Positions 24,439 to 35,186 of a stretch of 64,000 nt of DNA are shown here, one piece after another (the first letter of the stretch is position 1; the number at the start of each line of letters is the position of its first letter). The notes under the pieces were generated by a model. It had not been told where the DNA came from. It saw nothing but the letters and a program-made list of their open reading frames with translations, and did no database searches. Made by a program: the position numbers and the translations under genes. The stretch covers positions 2,924,299 to 2,988,298 of the forward strand of contig CM042086.1 of NCBI GenBank assembly GCA_023512835.1, given 5' to 3'. Source of the DNA: Taxillus chinensis. Lineage: Eukaryota > Streptophyta > Magnoliopsida > Santalales > Loranthaceae.

Positions 24439-24870
24439 TGCCGAGTATGATGGACTTGTGACTTAAATGTGAGTAGCTGTGCCCAAATTAATTGAACGGG
24501 AAGCGCAAGGGCTGATGCACTCATTTAAAAAGTTGAACTTTAAGAATTAAAAATTAAAAAAAGGAGAAGGAGCCTCCTTTGCTTTATCGTGAAGGGATGT
24601 AATTTTATGCTGTGGTGCCTAAACTTGAACTCCCCTTTTCTGTTTTCTTTTTTCTAAACCAACTATATTAAAAAAATCAAAAGGCCAGGTGGTGGGGGGC
24701 GAAATCAAGTACCCAATGTTTTCCCCCGTTTCTGTGACAATATTTCACATTAATGTATCAAAGTTTCCTCATTTTACTGATTATAAAAATATAATTAAAT
24801 ATCAGAAACTATAATGATTGATGACCCAGGCGTGATTAACAGTTTCCATTCGATCCATAAATATATTGCT

Positions 24871-25057
24871 CTAGGCGTAGCGCGATTTAGTACGGCGCGT
24901 CTCGTGTTATATGGGATGTGTTGGGGTTCAATTCTCAGAGGTCTTATATGGACACTCACGTAGCAGAGCAGTACAATATCCTGAAACTAGTCATGATGGG
25001 TTATTGAATTGCTCGCTCGTGCACGAGACCGGATCACGGATATCTCATTAAAAAAAT
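24871..25057 (+). mobile_element. tRNA-derived SINE
   Basis: A box A-like word (TAGCGCGATTTAGTACGG at 24878) and a box B-like word (GGGTTCAATTCTC at 24924) have the spacing of an RNA polymerase III internal promoter. They are followed by a tRNA-unrelated body and an A-rich tail ending at 25057. A genuine tRNA is unlikely: no acceptor stem or anticodon arm could be folded around the boxes. No flanking target duplication was identified. Confidence 0.55.
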
Positions 25058-26692
25058 AATCAACATTTATACATGTTTAATAAAAGTTACAAATTACGTA
25101 CGTTATTCATTGTCCATTAAATAATAATACTCAATTTGACACATATAAATATATTTTAAATATAGATAGGTTAAGGACTAGTTAGATATGAGTTTTAGTT
25201 ACTATATTTTATGTTTTAAGATTCTGAAGCTCTTATAAATTTTAAATTTTAAAAACAGCAAGGAGCTAGCTATATTATTGTGTTGTTCATATTAATATTA
25301 TATCAACATGTCAGAAAGAGTGAATAGTAAACAAAAGTGTGCAAAAGTGTGAGTCTAAAACAACACACACTAAACCAATATTTTTGCTGAATGAAGCCCA
25401 GCCACCACTTCACCCCTGCCGCCACCATGAGCACCGCCGATACATGCCATATGCATTAGAGCCTTCCATCTGTCCTATATTATTCTCATTTATTATTCAT
25501 TAGACTAGTTAAGGTCGCATGATTAACGGAGGGAACATATACTAATTAGATGTGGAGATATTGGAGGCTTATATTATAATTATTTATAGAATATCAGGGA
25601 CAAAAAATCCACTGCGTTAACCCAACTGACAAACACAGCACATATATAGCGTCAGGAAGAAGTACAGATGGGGAAAAAAATAGATCGTCCAAAAAAATTA
25701 AAATCAAAAGTGTGGTTGGCTGCTATTGACATATATATAAAATAAATATATATAAATGTATAGTTTGACTCCAGGCGGTGATTCCAAATTAAGGAGTGCA
25801 AGGAAGAGCTTCAGTAGGTGGGGCAAAAACGACAGCACGGGGGAGGCTGAGTTGTTGTTCCACTGTGCTCCTTTGCCCCCTCAAGACTCTCTTGAGGCCG
25901 CGTTTGGCGGGGGACGACAGCCGACAGGAGAGCACGTAGGTTCTTAGTTTTTTTTTTTTTTTTTTAAAGTTTAGATACCTAAACTATTTTTATTTCAGTA
26001 TATAAATATACACTTTAATTATTTTTATATTATTTAAAAATTATTTTATATTTATATTTATTTTAAATTACCTTTTTATAATTTAATATGAATAAAAGTA
26101 AAAAATATAAAAAATATAAAAGAAGATAGGTGAGAAAATAAAAAAAATTATAATTTAATAATGATAGTAATATATTTAAAAAATACCATATAAATTTTAT
26201 ATGAAAAATTAAATATAAAATTTCGTTTATAGGCATAATTCTAGACTTTCATTGAGTTACATGTAAGTCTTATTTCTTAATCAATGATTTAGTATTTATG
26301 AATTTTTAAAATTTTTAAATTTTTATATTAAGATATGTTTAAAAGTCTAGATATGTTTTTGCTATGGTAAAGTTTAGACGTATTGAGAGAAACTCCAACA
26401 CAATTATGTTAGGCTGCATCGGTTCCGGCTGGGATGAGGGTGGGGGGGGATGGGAGGAGTGGGTGACTACGCCAGAATCGCCAAATCCCCTAACAGTCTC
26501 CTGGGATGAACGGCGGGGATGGATGGCACCTGGGATGGGGGTGAATGTGCCGCTGGAACAGGGGGGGGGGGGGGGTGGGTTTGTGCTGTCGAGGATAGGG
26601 TAGGGGGGTGACTGCGCGTGCGATGGAAATAACAGGAGATGGGAGAAGGACGAGGGAGGAGAGGGCAAAAACCTAAATAAATAATAACATGT
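25058..26692. other. intergenic DNA, gene-poor
   Basis: No credible gene. The 63-codon frame at 25756-25947 and frames on both strands of the G-rich segment 26400-26680 (with a 14-base G run near 26562) match nothing recognised and are treated as chance. Confidence 0.4.
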
Positions 26693-26701
26693 ATATAATT
26701 A
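26693..26701. repeat. 9-bp target site duplication (left)
   Basis: ATATAATTA immediately before the left end of the Mutator-like element; repeated exactly at 32641-32649. Confidence 0.85.
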
Positions 26702-26772
26702 GAGTCTTGCTACGTACACGAAAATAGCGAACGAACCCGCGCACGAATCAGACGTGGCATATGCCACGTCAG
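26702..26772. repeat. MULE left terminal inverted repeat
   Basis: Begins GAGTCTTGCTACGTACACG and ends in CACGTCAG. The inner part contains the perfect palindrome GACGTGGCATATGCCACGTC (26751-26770). The arm pairs with 32570-32640 in reverse complement. Confidence 0.85.
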
Positions 26773-26960
26773 GTTTTTTTATTTTTGCTTTTTCTTTTTC
26801 TTTTTTTGACTTATGTGTATTCTTTTTTATTTTTTTTCGAATTAGACGTCGTGCTCGAGCATAGAGAGAGAGGAAGGAAGCGACGGTGGCTGGACCTGAC
26901 CGCTCTGAAATGGAAATTTCTAGGGATCTATAGAGAGAATCGATCTCCAGGTAGACAGCG

Positions 26961-27006
26961 AAAGAGAGAGAGAGAGAAAGAGAGCGAGAGAGAGAGAGAG
27001 AAAGAG
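26961..27006. repeat. GA-rich microsatellite
   Basis: An imperfect GA/GAAA/GAGC run inside the MULE, in what looks like a 5' leader of a plus-strand unit. Confidence 0.85.
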
Positions 27007-27026
27007 TCCGGAAGCTGCAACGGTGG

Positions 27027-27980
27027 TTGGGGCTGAGGAGATCTAGTTCCGGCTGTCTCGCGGAATTATTCAGGGATTCTCTGGTTGAGGGAGACCGAAC
27101 GACAAGTATAGAGAAACGGCCGTCGGAGCTATTGGAGTCGCTAGATTGCCATTGCTCGTTTTGGATTAACGAAGCACGATCGTGGATCGAAGCTCATTCG
27201 TTTTATCTTACTCTTCTCTTTTTCTTCAATTTTGTTTTGAACAGAGGTAAGAAGAGTTCTACCTTTATCTCTCTCGTAGGATTCTTTGGATCTTATTATA
27301 TGAGAGGAAATCAATATTAAATCAAGTCTGTTAGAGTCAATTTCACACAACGCAGAAGATTTGTAGGGTTTGTATTTGTCACTGCTACAGTCCTAATTTA
27401 TTGAAACAGGTGAGTCAATTTAATGCACCACACCACCCATGATTCATACGTCCATGTAACGTTGTTGTTCTCTTTCAATTTGAGATGTTTGTTGATGACT
27501 TGAATTTTATTGAAGCCCAATAATAGTGTCTCAGGATCAAAGTTGTACACACCAAATTGGTTCTTCTTCTAGGTACCAGTTTATACTCGTTTTACTTTAT
27601 GTGCTTTCAATTGGTTCTTTTTTTTGTTTTTTTCCCCATATTATCAGAATCCATTCCAATCCCAGGGGCAGAAAGATGCTGGTGCTTTTACCAACATAAC
27701 CAACACATGGTATAATGATTCCAGCTGGGTTTTTAATCGATGCACATGCAAGATTCATCATGTTTGCCCAAAGCCAGCGCCACTGCGTCATCCCCAATAC
27801 CTATGTTGCCCTATGGGAGAGCTCCCGATAAATCGAAAATCCTCCACCAGCCATAAAAGGGGACTCCATGGCAATAAGCAAAAGAAAAAAAAAAGACAAG
27901 AGAGGAAAGGGAGACGAAAAAAGAGAGAATATCACGCATGCAACAAAAACAAAGAGACGATAGAGGGAGAAGAGAGATGA
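27027..27980 (+). other. possible second transcription unit inside the MULE, unknown product
   Basis: This part of the element looks leader-like and partly coding on the plus strand: good donor-like sites occur at 27246 (CAGAG|GTAAGA) and 27411 (AAACAG|GTGAGT), and an open frame of 118 codons runs from 27624 to 27980, ending in a Lys/Arg-rich tail. Some MULEs carry a second gene or captured host exons, and this could be either. I do not recognise the protein in any frame. The minus strand at 27597-28133 is also open and cannot be excluded. Confidence 0.25.
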
Positions 27981-28487
27981 ACAGAAAAAAGAAGCAGGAA
28001 AAAGGTGGAGCATACAGAGGACACAAGAAGGGTAGGAATAGTAACAGTTGGTTTGTATGGATGTCTCTGTGTGATGTTTGATACTTTTGTTTCGTGCAAT
28101 GTAACGTATGTATGAAGCATTTGTTTGGAGCAATACTTATTGAATTCTGAAGTATGGTGCTTTCCTGGTGTTCGCATTCTGGGAAAATAAATGATGTGAT
28201 TTTTTATTTTTATTTTTTACAAAAATTGAATCTCCAGTTCAAAGAATTACCAATTGCACTACCCTTTTAGTCATCTGTTCTATACAAACGAATTTTGAGT
28301 TGAGACTCTGTGTGTTATCTTAAAATCAAAATTTGACTCTCCTTTATACAGAAATCATATTTGGGTAGGCTTCAACAGGTTGCTTTTGTTCTTCAAAATA
28401 ATTGGTAGTCGTCCTCTAATTTAGGGTCAGCTTAAAAACATAGAAACTACCCTTTTTTTGGTTGCATCGGTTTTCCTGTTTTCTCTA

Positions 28488-29006
28488 TTACGCAATGAGT
28501 TTTGTCTTTACTCGTATAGAGGAACTGCTAGAAGTCTTTTGCAATTTTTTTACAGTTTTCGTCTTTAAGTTGGAGACACGAGTTTGCTGAAGTCTTTTGC
28601 AAGTTTTTTTTCCTTTCCATCTACAATCTACACACAGAAAAGAAATTATACCAAAAAATATAACCAGTAGAAATCTGGTTGTAGCCTGCCTAGCAGGGAA
28701 GAAAATAATGTCCAAATAAATGTACAATTTTGTTTTCCCTGCAGGCTGGGGTTGGGTTACATGAAAATGTAAACAGCCTGCAATAAAAAGATCACCCGCT
28801 ACAAGGGCTTCGGAAGAAGAGGCCTGGATGAACACCAACTTATGACAGATAAATGGTGCCCACGCAAAAGTCATATGTAGGTCTGAAAAATCAACTCCTA
28901 AACGCCAACAAGAAATAGCTAATACAAAAGTCAACGAAAACCCCCAAAAAATAAAATGGTTGCTCTTTGCTCTAACATTATTACAAAAGGTCTTTAAAAT
29001 TGACAC
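28488..29006 (-). CDS. hypothetical 172-residue ORF in the MULE
   Basis: A single open frame downstream of the transposase on the same strand. It is rich in aromatic and hydrophobic residues at the start (a possible membrane segment near residues 18-36) and ends in a Lys/Ser-rich tail. No known domain was recognised. It lies about 520 bp beyond the transposase stop, so it could be 3' UTR read by chance or a small accessory ORF. Confidence 0.2.
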   Translation of the reverse strand: MSILKTFCNNVRAKSNHFIFWGFSLTFVLAISCWRLGVDFSDLHMTFAWAPFICHKLVFIQASSSEALVAGDLFIAGCLHFHVTQPQPAGKTKLYIYLDIIFFPARQATTRFLLVIFFGIISFLCVDCRWKGKKTCKRLQQTRVSNLKTKTVKKLQKTSSSSSIRVKTKLIA

Positions 29007-29527
29007 ATCAGTTTTTTGTGCTGTTATATTTTATTCATCTCCATGATAAAATCTCCAAAAAAATTAAAATTACTGCAGCCCAAAAATACTGCACCTCTAC
29101 CAGCAGTTTAGCAAAAACACTGCGGCCCCACTAGCAAGTAGCAACCCTACAAAAACACTAATTGTCACCATAGTAATGCTGCCCACTGCTTGCATTAGGG
29201 TAGAGACCCTCCTACAGCTCTCCCTAAAGCCAATAATACCCAAAAACAACACAACATTTGTTGCAGTCTTCACCTACTCGAACATGAAACCTGCAGAAAA
29301 ATAAAGAGCATAGAAACTATTATTTAAAACACTTAAAATTTTACCAAAAGCAAACCAAAGAAAAAAAACACCATAACACTTGTAACAGCCTAGTTTAGGC
29401 CATGCATGGCCTACTTGAATATGTCCACAATATTTACCAAATCAATTATATTATTGTAGCCAAAGATATTGAAGCTGGAATAAGTTCAAAAATTCAACAC
29501 AGCCCACCTTTGTCAATAAGGCACACC

Positions 29528-32071
29528 TCAATGATTTCCATCTTCATTGTAGCTAGAGAAAAGTTGGTGATCAGATTCTTTCTCCTCAATTGCAAGCATT
29601 GCTCTATTACTAACTGGTGAAGGAGATGCAGATACCAACTAAAAACACATCAAAGATAAAAGCAATTATAAAGTTAAACAGTATTTATCATGTAAGCAAC
29701 TATAAAGTTAAAAAGATAATGCTTAATTACTTGAACGGTAACATTTTGTTCTGTGCCAACATCTGTTTGGCCAAATAATTGCCTACATGTTCCAGTAACT
29801 TCATCTTCTATTCCATGCAGCTACAATGTACCCAAAATCCATATATATACATACATATATTAATAAATTTTTGGTTTTTATATTTAAATCCATATATACA
29901 TAGATAAAAGCTAAAAATAAAATTTTCTAACCTCTTTATGTTTTTCTTTTTGGGTAGTCTTCTTTGTCGTGGGTTTCCTTCTCTCGATCATTGATTTTTT
30001 TCTAAGTGATGGCGGTCTTCCTTTTCCTCTCACTACATGAGGACTTATTACTTTCTTAGAACTCGCATCTATTGTAGCATCGATGTTATAAATTACAACC
30101 TTTGAGGGTGGATTCTTGGTGCGGTAGGCTGAGTTCATTACATCCAACTTAGCTAGTATATCCTCAGTATGTTCATCACATGAAGATGCATTCGTGGCAA
30201 CTTCATAACATTTCTTCATGATACGTGAATATCTACGCACTTCAGGCCTCTGATCAACCATGTCATAACTACTTCGTATAAGAGTATATGTCCTTTTTAT
30301 GTCTTTTCTCCATCGATCTAGTATGTACTTTTTTGGAACCGAACGAACTTTGTTAAGTCGCATAATGCCCAACATATGTCTACACAATATTCCTCTCATC
30401 TCAAACAAGGCACATGAACATTTTACTTCGCATTCGGCCTCATTAAAGTACACTATATGGGTCACCTCCTTGATAGAACCATTAACATTAACTTCATCTT
30501 CTACATGATACGTTGCAATTACACCATCCTTCCGGTGAAGAGTTGGGAGAGTTGCAAGCATCCCTATTACTTCTTTTTGCACTTCTCTAAACTTACTGCA
30601 GGTGTAAATGTCTTGAAAAGTCTTTTCTAGTTGAGAGGGAGAGACGACGGGGATTGTGACATTATATGATTGGAAGTCTGCCTCACTTTCATTCTCAATC
30701 TTCTTCCTCATTGCATTATCAAACTGATCGACAAACTCTTTTAAGTTTGTCCTAGCATGAACATACCCATCAAAAAATGCATTCATGCTTTCACTTCGTT
30801 GGGTTGTACTCATCCCAGCCCAAAAAACTTCTTTCATGTATACTGGTGCCCAATACGTACGCTCAATGTATAAAATCTTCAACCAAGCATTATCTTGCAA
30901 GTCATACTTTGCAATTAATAGTTCCCAAGAGCCCTCAAACTCCTCTATTGTGTGAGAGTCATACACACAATTCAGCAAATGAGTTTTCAATCCGATTTTG
31001 TATGCACCATGTGAGCCTAGCTTCTCTGGCAATTTTTTCAATATGTGCCATAAACAAAATCTGTGTCGGCTGTTTGGAAAGACAAGACTTATTGCCATTT
31101 TCATCGCTCTATCTTGATCTGTGATAATAGCCTTGGGTGCTTCACCATCCATACAGGTTAACCAAGTCTGAAATAACCATTTAAATGTCTCTGTATCCTC
31201 ACTAGAAATTAATCCTGCACCCAATAAAATTGATTGGCCATGGTGGTTTACACCTACAAATGGTGCAAACGGCATCCCATATCTGTTGGTCAAATATGTT
31301 GTGTCGAATGTGATGACATCTCCAAAATATTTGTAAGCTTCCCTACTTCGTGCATCTGCCCAAAATATATTCCTCAAATGTCCATCATCATCCATATCTA
31401 TCAGTGAAAAGAACCCATTATTTTTAAATTGCATTCGGGAAAAATACTCAAGGAGGGCTCCGGCACCACCTTTCCCAAGTCGAAGGTTACGTGCCTTGTC
31501 AATATAATTACGACAATCTTTCTCATTGAATGGCAAGTTTTCATACCCACCGCTTCTTGCACAAGAGAGGCAAAACTCTTGTTCATTCGGATCCCGGCTT
31601 GATCATTTATATCTAACACTCTTTTAACAGACCCGATTCTTCTCTATGGCAACGAAAGAATCTTGATTTTTGTGGACTCGGGCCATGATTATGGGAATTG
31701 TTAACAGTTGACACCTTCAACACTCCCTTTTCTAACATAGCACTTATCCTTGCCTCACAACCTGTCTTTGATGTTGGACGTGGCCTTGCGACATTTGTTG
31801 TACGGTTCCGTGCATTCCCACCACGAGCACATCCTAAGGTGATATATCTAATGCTCCCATCCTCAAACCTATGACTACTTCTTGTCATACTCCCAAAACC
31901 ACATTGTTGCCCATATTTTTTATAATATGAAACTAACTCATCTTCGGAATTAAATATCATTCCCAACTTCGGTTCCTCAACGATATTGGCCCCTTCAGTA
32001 TGCAATATATTTTGTAGCCCATTACAACGTTCAACTGTGTCATCCATAGAACGAAGGCAATATCTGTCCAA
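29528..32071 (-). CDS. FAR1/FHY3-type MULE transposase, two frameshifts
   Basis: Transposase of the surrounding element, in three exons (high to low): 29932-32071, 29731-29820 and 29528-29638, with GT/AG junctions that keep the frame. The N-terminal FAR1 DNA-binding domain (about residues 38-140) starts GMIFNSEDELVSYYKKYG and ends in the N-S-HNHG motif of the WRKY/GCM1-like zinc finger. The central MULE domain shows VITFDTTYLTNRYG (first Asp), AIITDQDRAMKMAI (second Asp), FCLWHILKK and RSESMNAFF (likely Glu). A SWIM finger, CSCALFEMRGILCRHML, follows. Two one-base deletions near 31635-31650 and at about 31549 break the frame at the linker after the DNA-binding domain; the 541-codon remainder is open. 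About 780 residues if frame is allowed for. Automatic annotation would probably call it a FAR1-RELATED SEQUENCE gene; the inverted ends and target duplication show it is a transposon gene. Confidence 0.85.
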
Positions 32072-32499
32072 AGCAAGGAAAGCAATATTTGGGCCTCACA
32101 ACGATTACTGTTTAACAAAAAAAATATCATTGCAAAAAAAGAAAAGCAATTTCAATATGACGAAAGCACAAAAAATAAAAAATAAAGTTGCAGATGCAAA
32201 ATTTCAATGTCTGGACTACAAAACTAAGACTTATTTCTTAGTTTCAAAAAGAGTCGGATTGGAAATGAGATTCATTTAGGAATTTATAACTATATTTACC
32301 TTTGTATTAAATCAACTACAGCTGATTTTCTATTCTTGCTCGGTACCACCTAGGGTTGGCTTCGATTTTCACGTCAAATACGGCCGCCCACCCTCTCTCT
32401 CGGCGACGAATGCGTCTGGCAACCCTACCTCTCTCTCTCTTTTTCTCTTAATCGCGCGACGCACAGAATACAGCAGCGACCAAGCCAAAATACGCATCA

Positions 32500-32573
32500 C
32501 CCGTTTAAATTTGATGTGCCGAGCCCGAATACACATCAACCATTTAAATCTGACATCAGCCATTTAAATCTGA
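32500..32573. repeat. MULE subterminal repeats
   Basis: CATTTAAATCTGA occurs at 32541 and 32561 and a variant (CGTTTAAATTTGA) near 32501, beside the right inverted repeat. Spaced repeats next to the ends are candidate transposase-binding sites. Confidence 0.5.
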
Positions 32574-32640
32574 TGTGGTATATACCACGTCAGATTCGTC
32601 CACAGCTTCGTCCGCAACGTTTGTGTATTTATCATTTTCC
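32570..32640. repeat. MULE right terminal inverted repeat
   Basis: Reverse complement starts GGAAAATGATAAATACACAA and ends CCACATCAG; it contains the near-palindrome GACGTGGTATATACCACATC. It matches the left end at 50 of 71 positions. Confidence 0.85.
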
Positions 32641-32649
32641 ATATAATTA
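32641..32649. repeat. 9-bp target site duplication (right)
   Basis: ATATAATTA, identical to 26693-26701. Confidence 0.85.
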
Positions 32650-34330
32650 ACAGTAATTTTTAGTTAATTTTTGAGAGTCAAGACTATTGAAATATAAATT
32701 TAAAATTTTACTTCTACTATTAGAGCTGTTTTAAGACTACTTGTTTGAAATTTGAAATTTTACTTGTTTTAAGAGCCATATCAAATGTATATAGTTAAGA
32801 CTATTGGGTATATTAGAGTTGTTTTATTTATTTATTCTGGCCCAATACAAACAAAAAATAATTTCCAAGAGAACCATATCCTTGCGTAAGGCCAGGACAA
32901 TTCAGTGACCAAACATCCCTATCCATACGTTGTCCCTACTCCCATTAAACATCTTATATATAATACTTTACAATAATTTTGTATGAATAATACTTACCAG
33001 ATTTTTATGGATACTTTTTCTATACCATAAATGCGTAAAAGACTAAGAATTTTTCTTATCTGTTTTATGGATATTTTTTATAGGCCGGTTCTTTTTCTTG
33101 AAAATGACAAGTATTCACCTATAATAATTTTCTTAATTATGTTTACCTATAAGAAACGCTTATGCATTTGTAAGAAATTAGTTTTATTTGCGAATTTTTA
33201 GGACAACACAATACGAAAAAGCAAGTGGTATTTTGTCCACCAATGAATTTGAATGTGTTGAGTGATGCCTTAAGCGCTATTCACGTGTAAGAGTGGACTG
33301 CTGATAAATTGTTAAAGTTTGTTTGACTTGGCTTGCCCTTGTGCTATTTTGTTAGAAGTTTTTGTTATGTTATTAAGCATGCGATTTATCTTCTGCTTTT
33401 TTGTTGCCATTTTTTTTTAATGTTTTTTCTATTTTCATAAGTTGTATAAATTAGTGCTTTGATGATCAATAAAATCCAAGTCTAAAACTCTTAGAATTAA
33501 GCTTGTTATTTGACAGTTTTTATACTTTATCACCATCAAAAACCAACAAATTAGTATATAAAGTTCTTGAGAGACTTTGTAAGGATGAGTGAGTCTAACC
33601 AATGCAAACTTCATCAAATGCAATAGCGTCCAGTTTTTGATAAAACGAATTATAAGTGCGGGTTGTCCAAATAGAAGCCTATCTTTATAAGTGTGGGTTG
33701 TCCAAATAGAATATTCAATAATAATTAATAATTTACTTATGTTACACGTGTAATCTCAAACTGCTCACGTCACTGAGTTTTGAATATTCAATAATAATTA
33801 ATAATTTCAATAAATATAATTTGACTGTTCAAATTTTGTCCACGTGACCGATTGCCTGTGGTACGAAGAGTTCAATGAATCGAAATTCAATAACCATTTT
33901 CGGTTTAAAATGAAGAGCAATATTCGTAGGAATTGTTTCCCATAATTCTTAAGAAAATTGCATCCACGATCTGTTTTTGGCTTTTCGATTCGTTTCTAAG
34001 GTAATTGATTCTCTTCCAACCCAACAAATTAAATGTTTTGATGTTGCCTGATAATATTATTATTATTATTATTATTTGAAATGCGTAAGAAATGATATTG
34101 GGAAAAGAGATGTAGATTTTACCTGCAGTCATGAAATGTAACATCAGCGATCAATATCCAGTCCTGATTTAAGAAAAGCAGGAGAGAGCAGAGTGAAAAA
34201 GGAGTCCCACATTAAAGAACAATCCGGTAAGAAACAATGAGAGGAAAATAGTATAGTATAATTTAATAATAACATGTGGTAATTAATACATTTTTAGAAT
34301 CATGCTGTAATAATAATAATAATCATGCTC
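32650..34330. other. AT-rich intergenic DNA
   Basis: No gene supported. It holds local duplications: GGGTTGTCCAAATAGAA twice (about 33660 and 33695) and GAATATTCAATAATAATTAA twice (33711 and 33781), plus the ATT microsatellite at 34055-34076. Confidence 0.45.
34055..34076. repeat. (TAT)n microsatellite
   Basis: About seven consecutive TAT/ATT triplets. Confidence 0.85.
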
Positions 34331-34334
34331 CAGC

Positions 34335-35172
34335 CTCCAGTTCTCCTCTACGGCTCCGGTCTCAGACGCCACGTACTGCATTGTCTATCGTCTGCCTTGC
34401 ACTGTTGGTATGATTAATAATTTAATATTTACAAATTATAAGTTAGATGCAGGTCCCTACATAGGCATGGGCATAGAGATGATAGTGAGATGGGTCGAGA
34501 TCAGATAGTGGGCGATGATCCGAACTATAGGGATGGCCCTGTGGGTGCGTGTGTGTCGTGCTTTAGGTAGACTCTTTGGCCACTTGCATCATGTGCAACT
34601 TATCTCTCTTCCGGTATTGGTAAGAAGCATCTTGTACCATATGAAAGTTCTATGGGGCTATGCTAGAAAATATGGTTCCATTAATGGGCACTTATATTAG
34701 ACTATCCATCCGATTGACTATGGTGAGGAAGAGCTGATCTGAATTGCGGATACTCCATTATAAAAAAATAGCTCCTAAAAATCTATGTTGACAAATTATC
34801 AATGACTCTCACTAAACGCTTTATTTGCTCTCATCTCAATTATTTGCCATTTTAGCATAGAAAAAGAAAAAAGAAATGAAAAATGCCCCCCAAAAAATCT
34901 ATCAAGACTAGCTTCTGTGAAATATGTCATGGCATGATGAGGGGAAAAAGAACATTTTGGAAACATTATCCAGTTTCTGTATAGCTTATTTATGGGCAGA
35001 TATTTATGCATATTTGTTTTTAGGCTTTTATTTATGTCATGCAAACATTTTGTTAATACGTATGCAATGGCATGATTTTTTCTACATTCACATATATTGA
35101 TTGGAAGTTGTAAAATTATCTTTTCAGCTCTTTCCTCACTCCTGCTGTGGCTTGGTTTCCCATTTCCTTTAG
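34335..35172 (+). other. probable VHA-G 5' UTR intron and leader exon
   Basis: A pyrimidine/GC-richer block at 34328-34407 followed by TTG|GTATGA could be the non-coding first exon, and TTTCCTTTAG at 35163-35172 the acceptor before the ATG at 35187. The middle is ordinary intron-like AT-rich DNA. No transcript support. Confidence 0.3.
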
Positions 35173-35186
35173 GCTGCATTGTAGTC

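Larger units (their letters stand above)
26702..32640 (-). mobile_element. complete Mutator-like element (MULE) with FAR1-type transposase
   Basis: A 5939-bp unit is bounded by 71-bp terminal inverted repeats (26702-26772 and 32570-32640) that match at 50 of 71 positions without gaps by hand alignment. It is flanked by a perfect 9-bp direct repeat, ATATAATTA, the target-duplication length of Mutator elements. It encodes a three-exon FAR1/MULE transposase on the minus strand (29528-32071). The left third holds GA-rich leader-like sequence and a possible plus-strand transcription unit of unknown product. The exact target duplication suggests a fairly recent insertion. Orientation is given as that of the transposase. 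Confidence 0.85.

Noticed and set aside
24871..24945. A functional tRNA gene
   Set aside because: Boxes A and B are present but no cloverleaf can be formed; an A-rich tail follows, so SINE is the better reading.
26339..26668. 109-codon Pro-rich minus-strand frame
   Set aside because: Arises from a G/C-rich low-complexity stretch with a long G run; no homology pattern and no splice or leader context.
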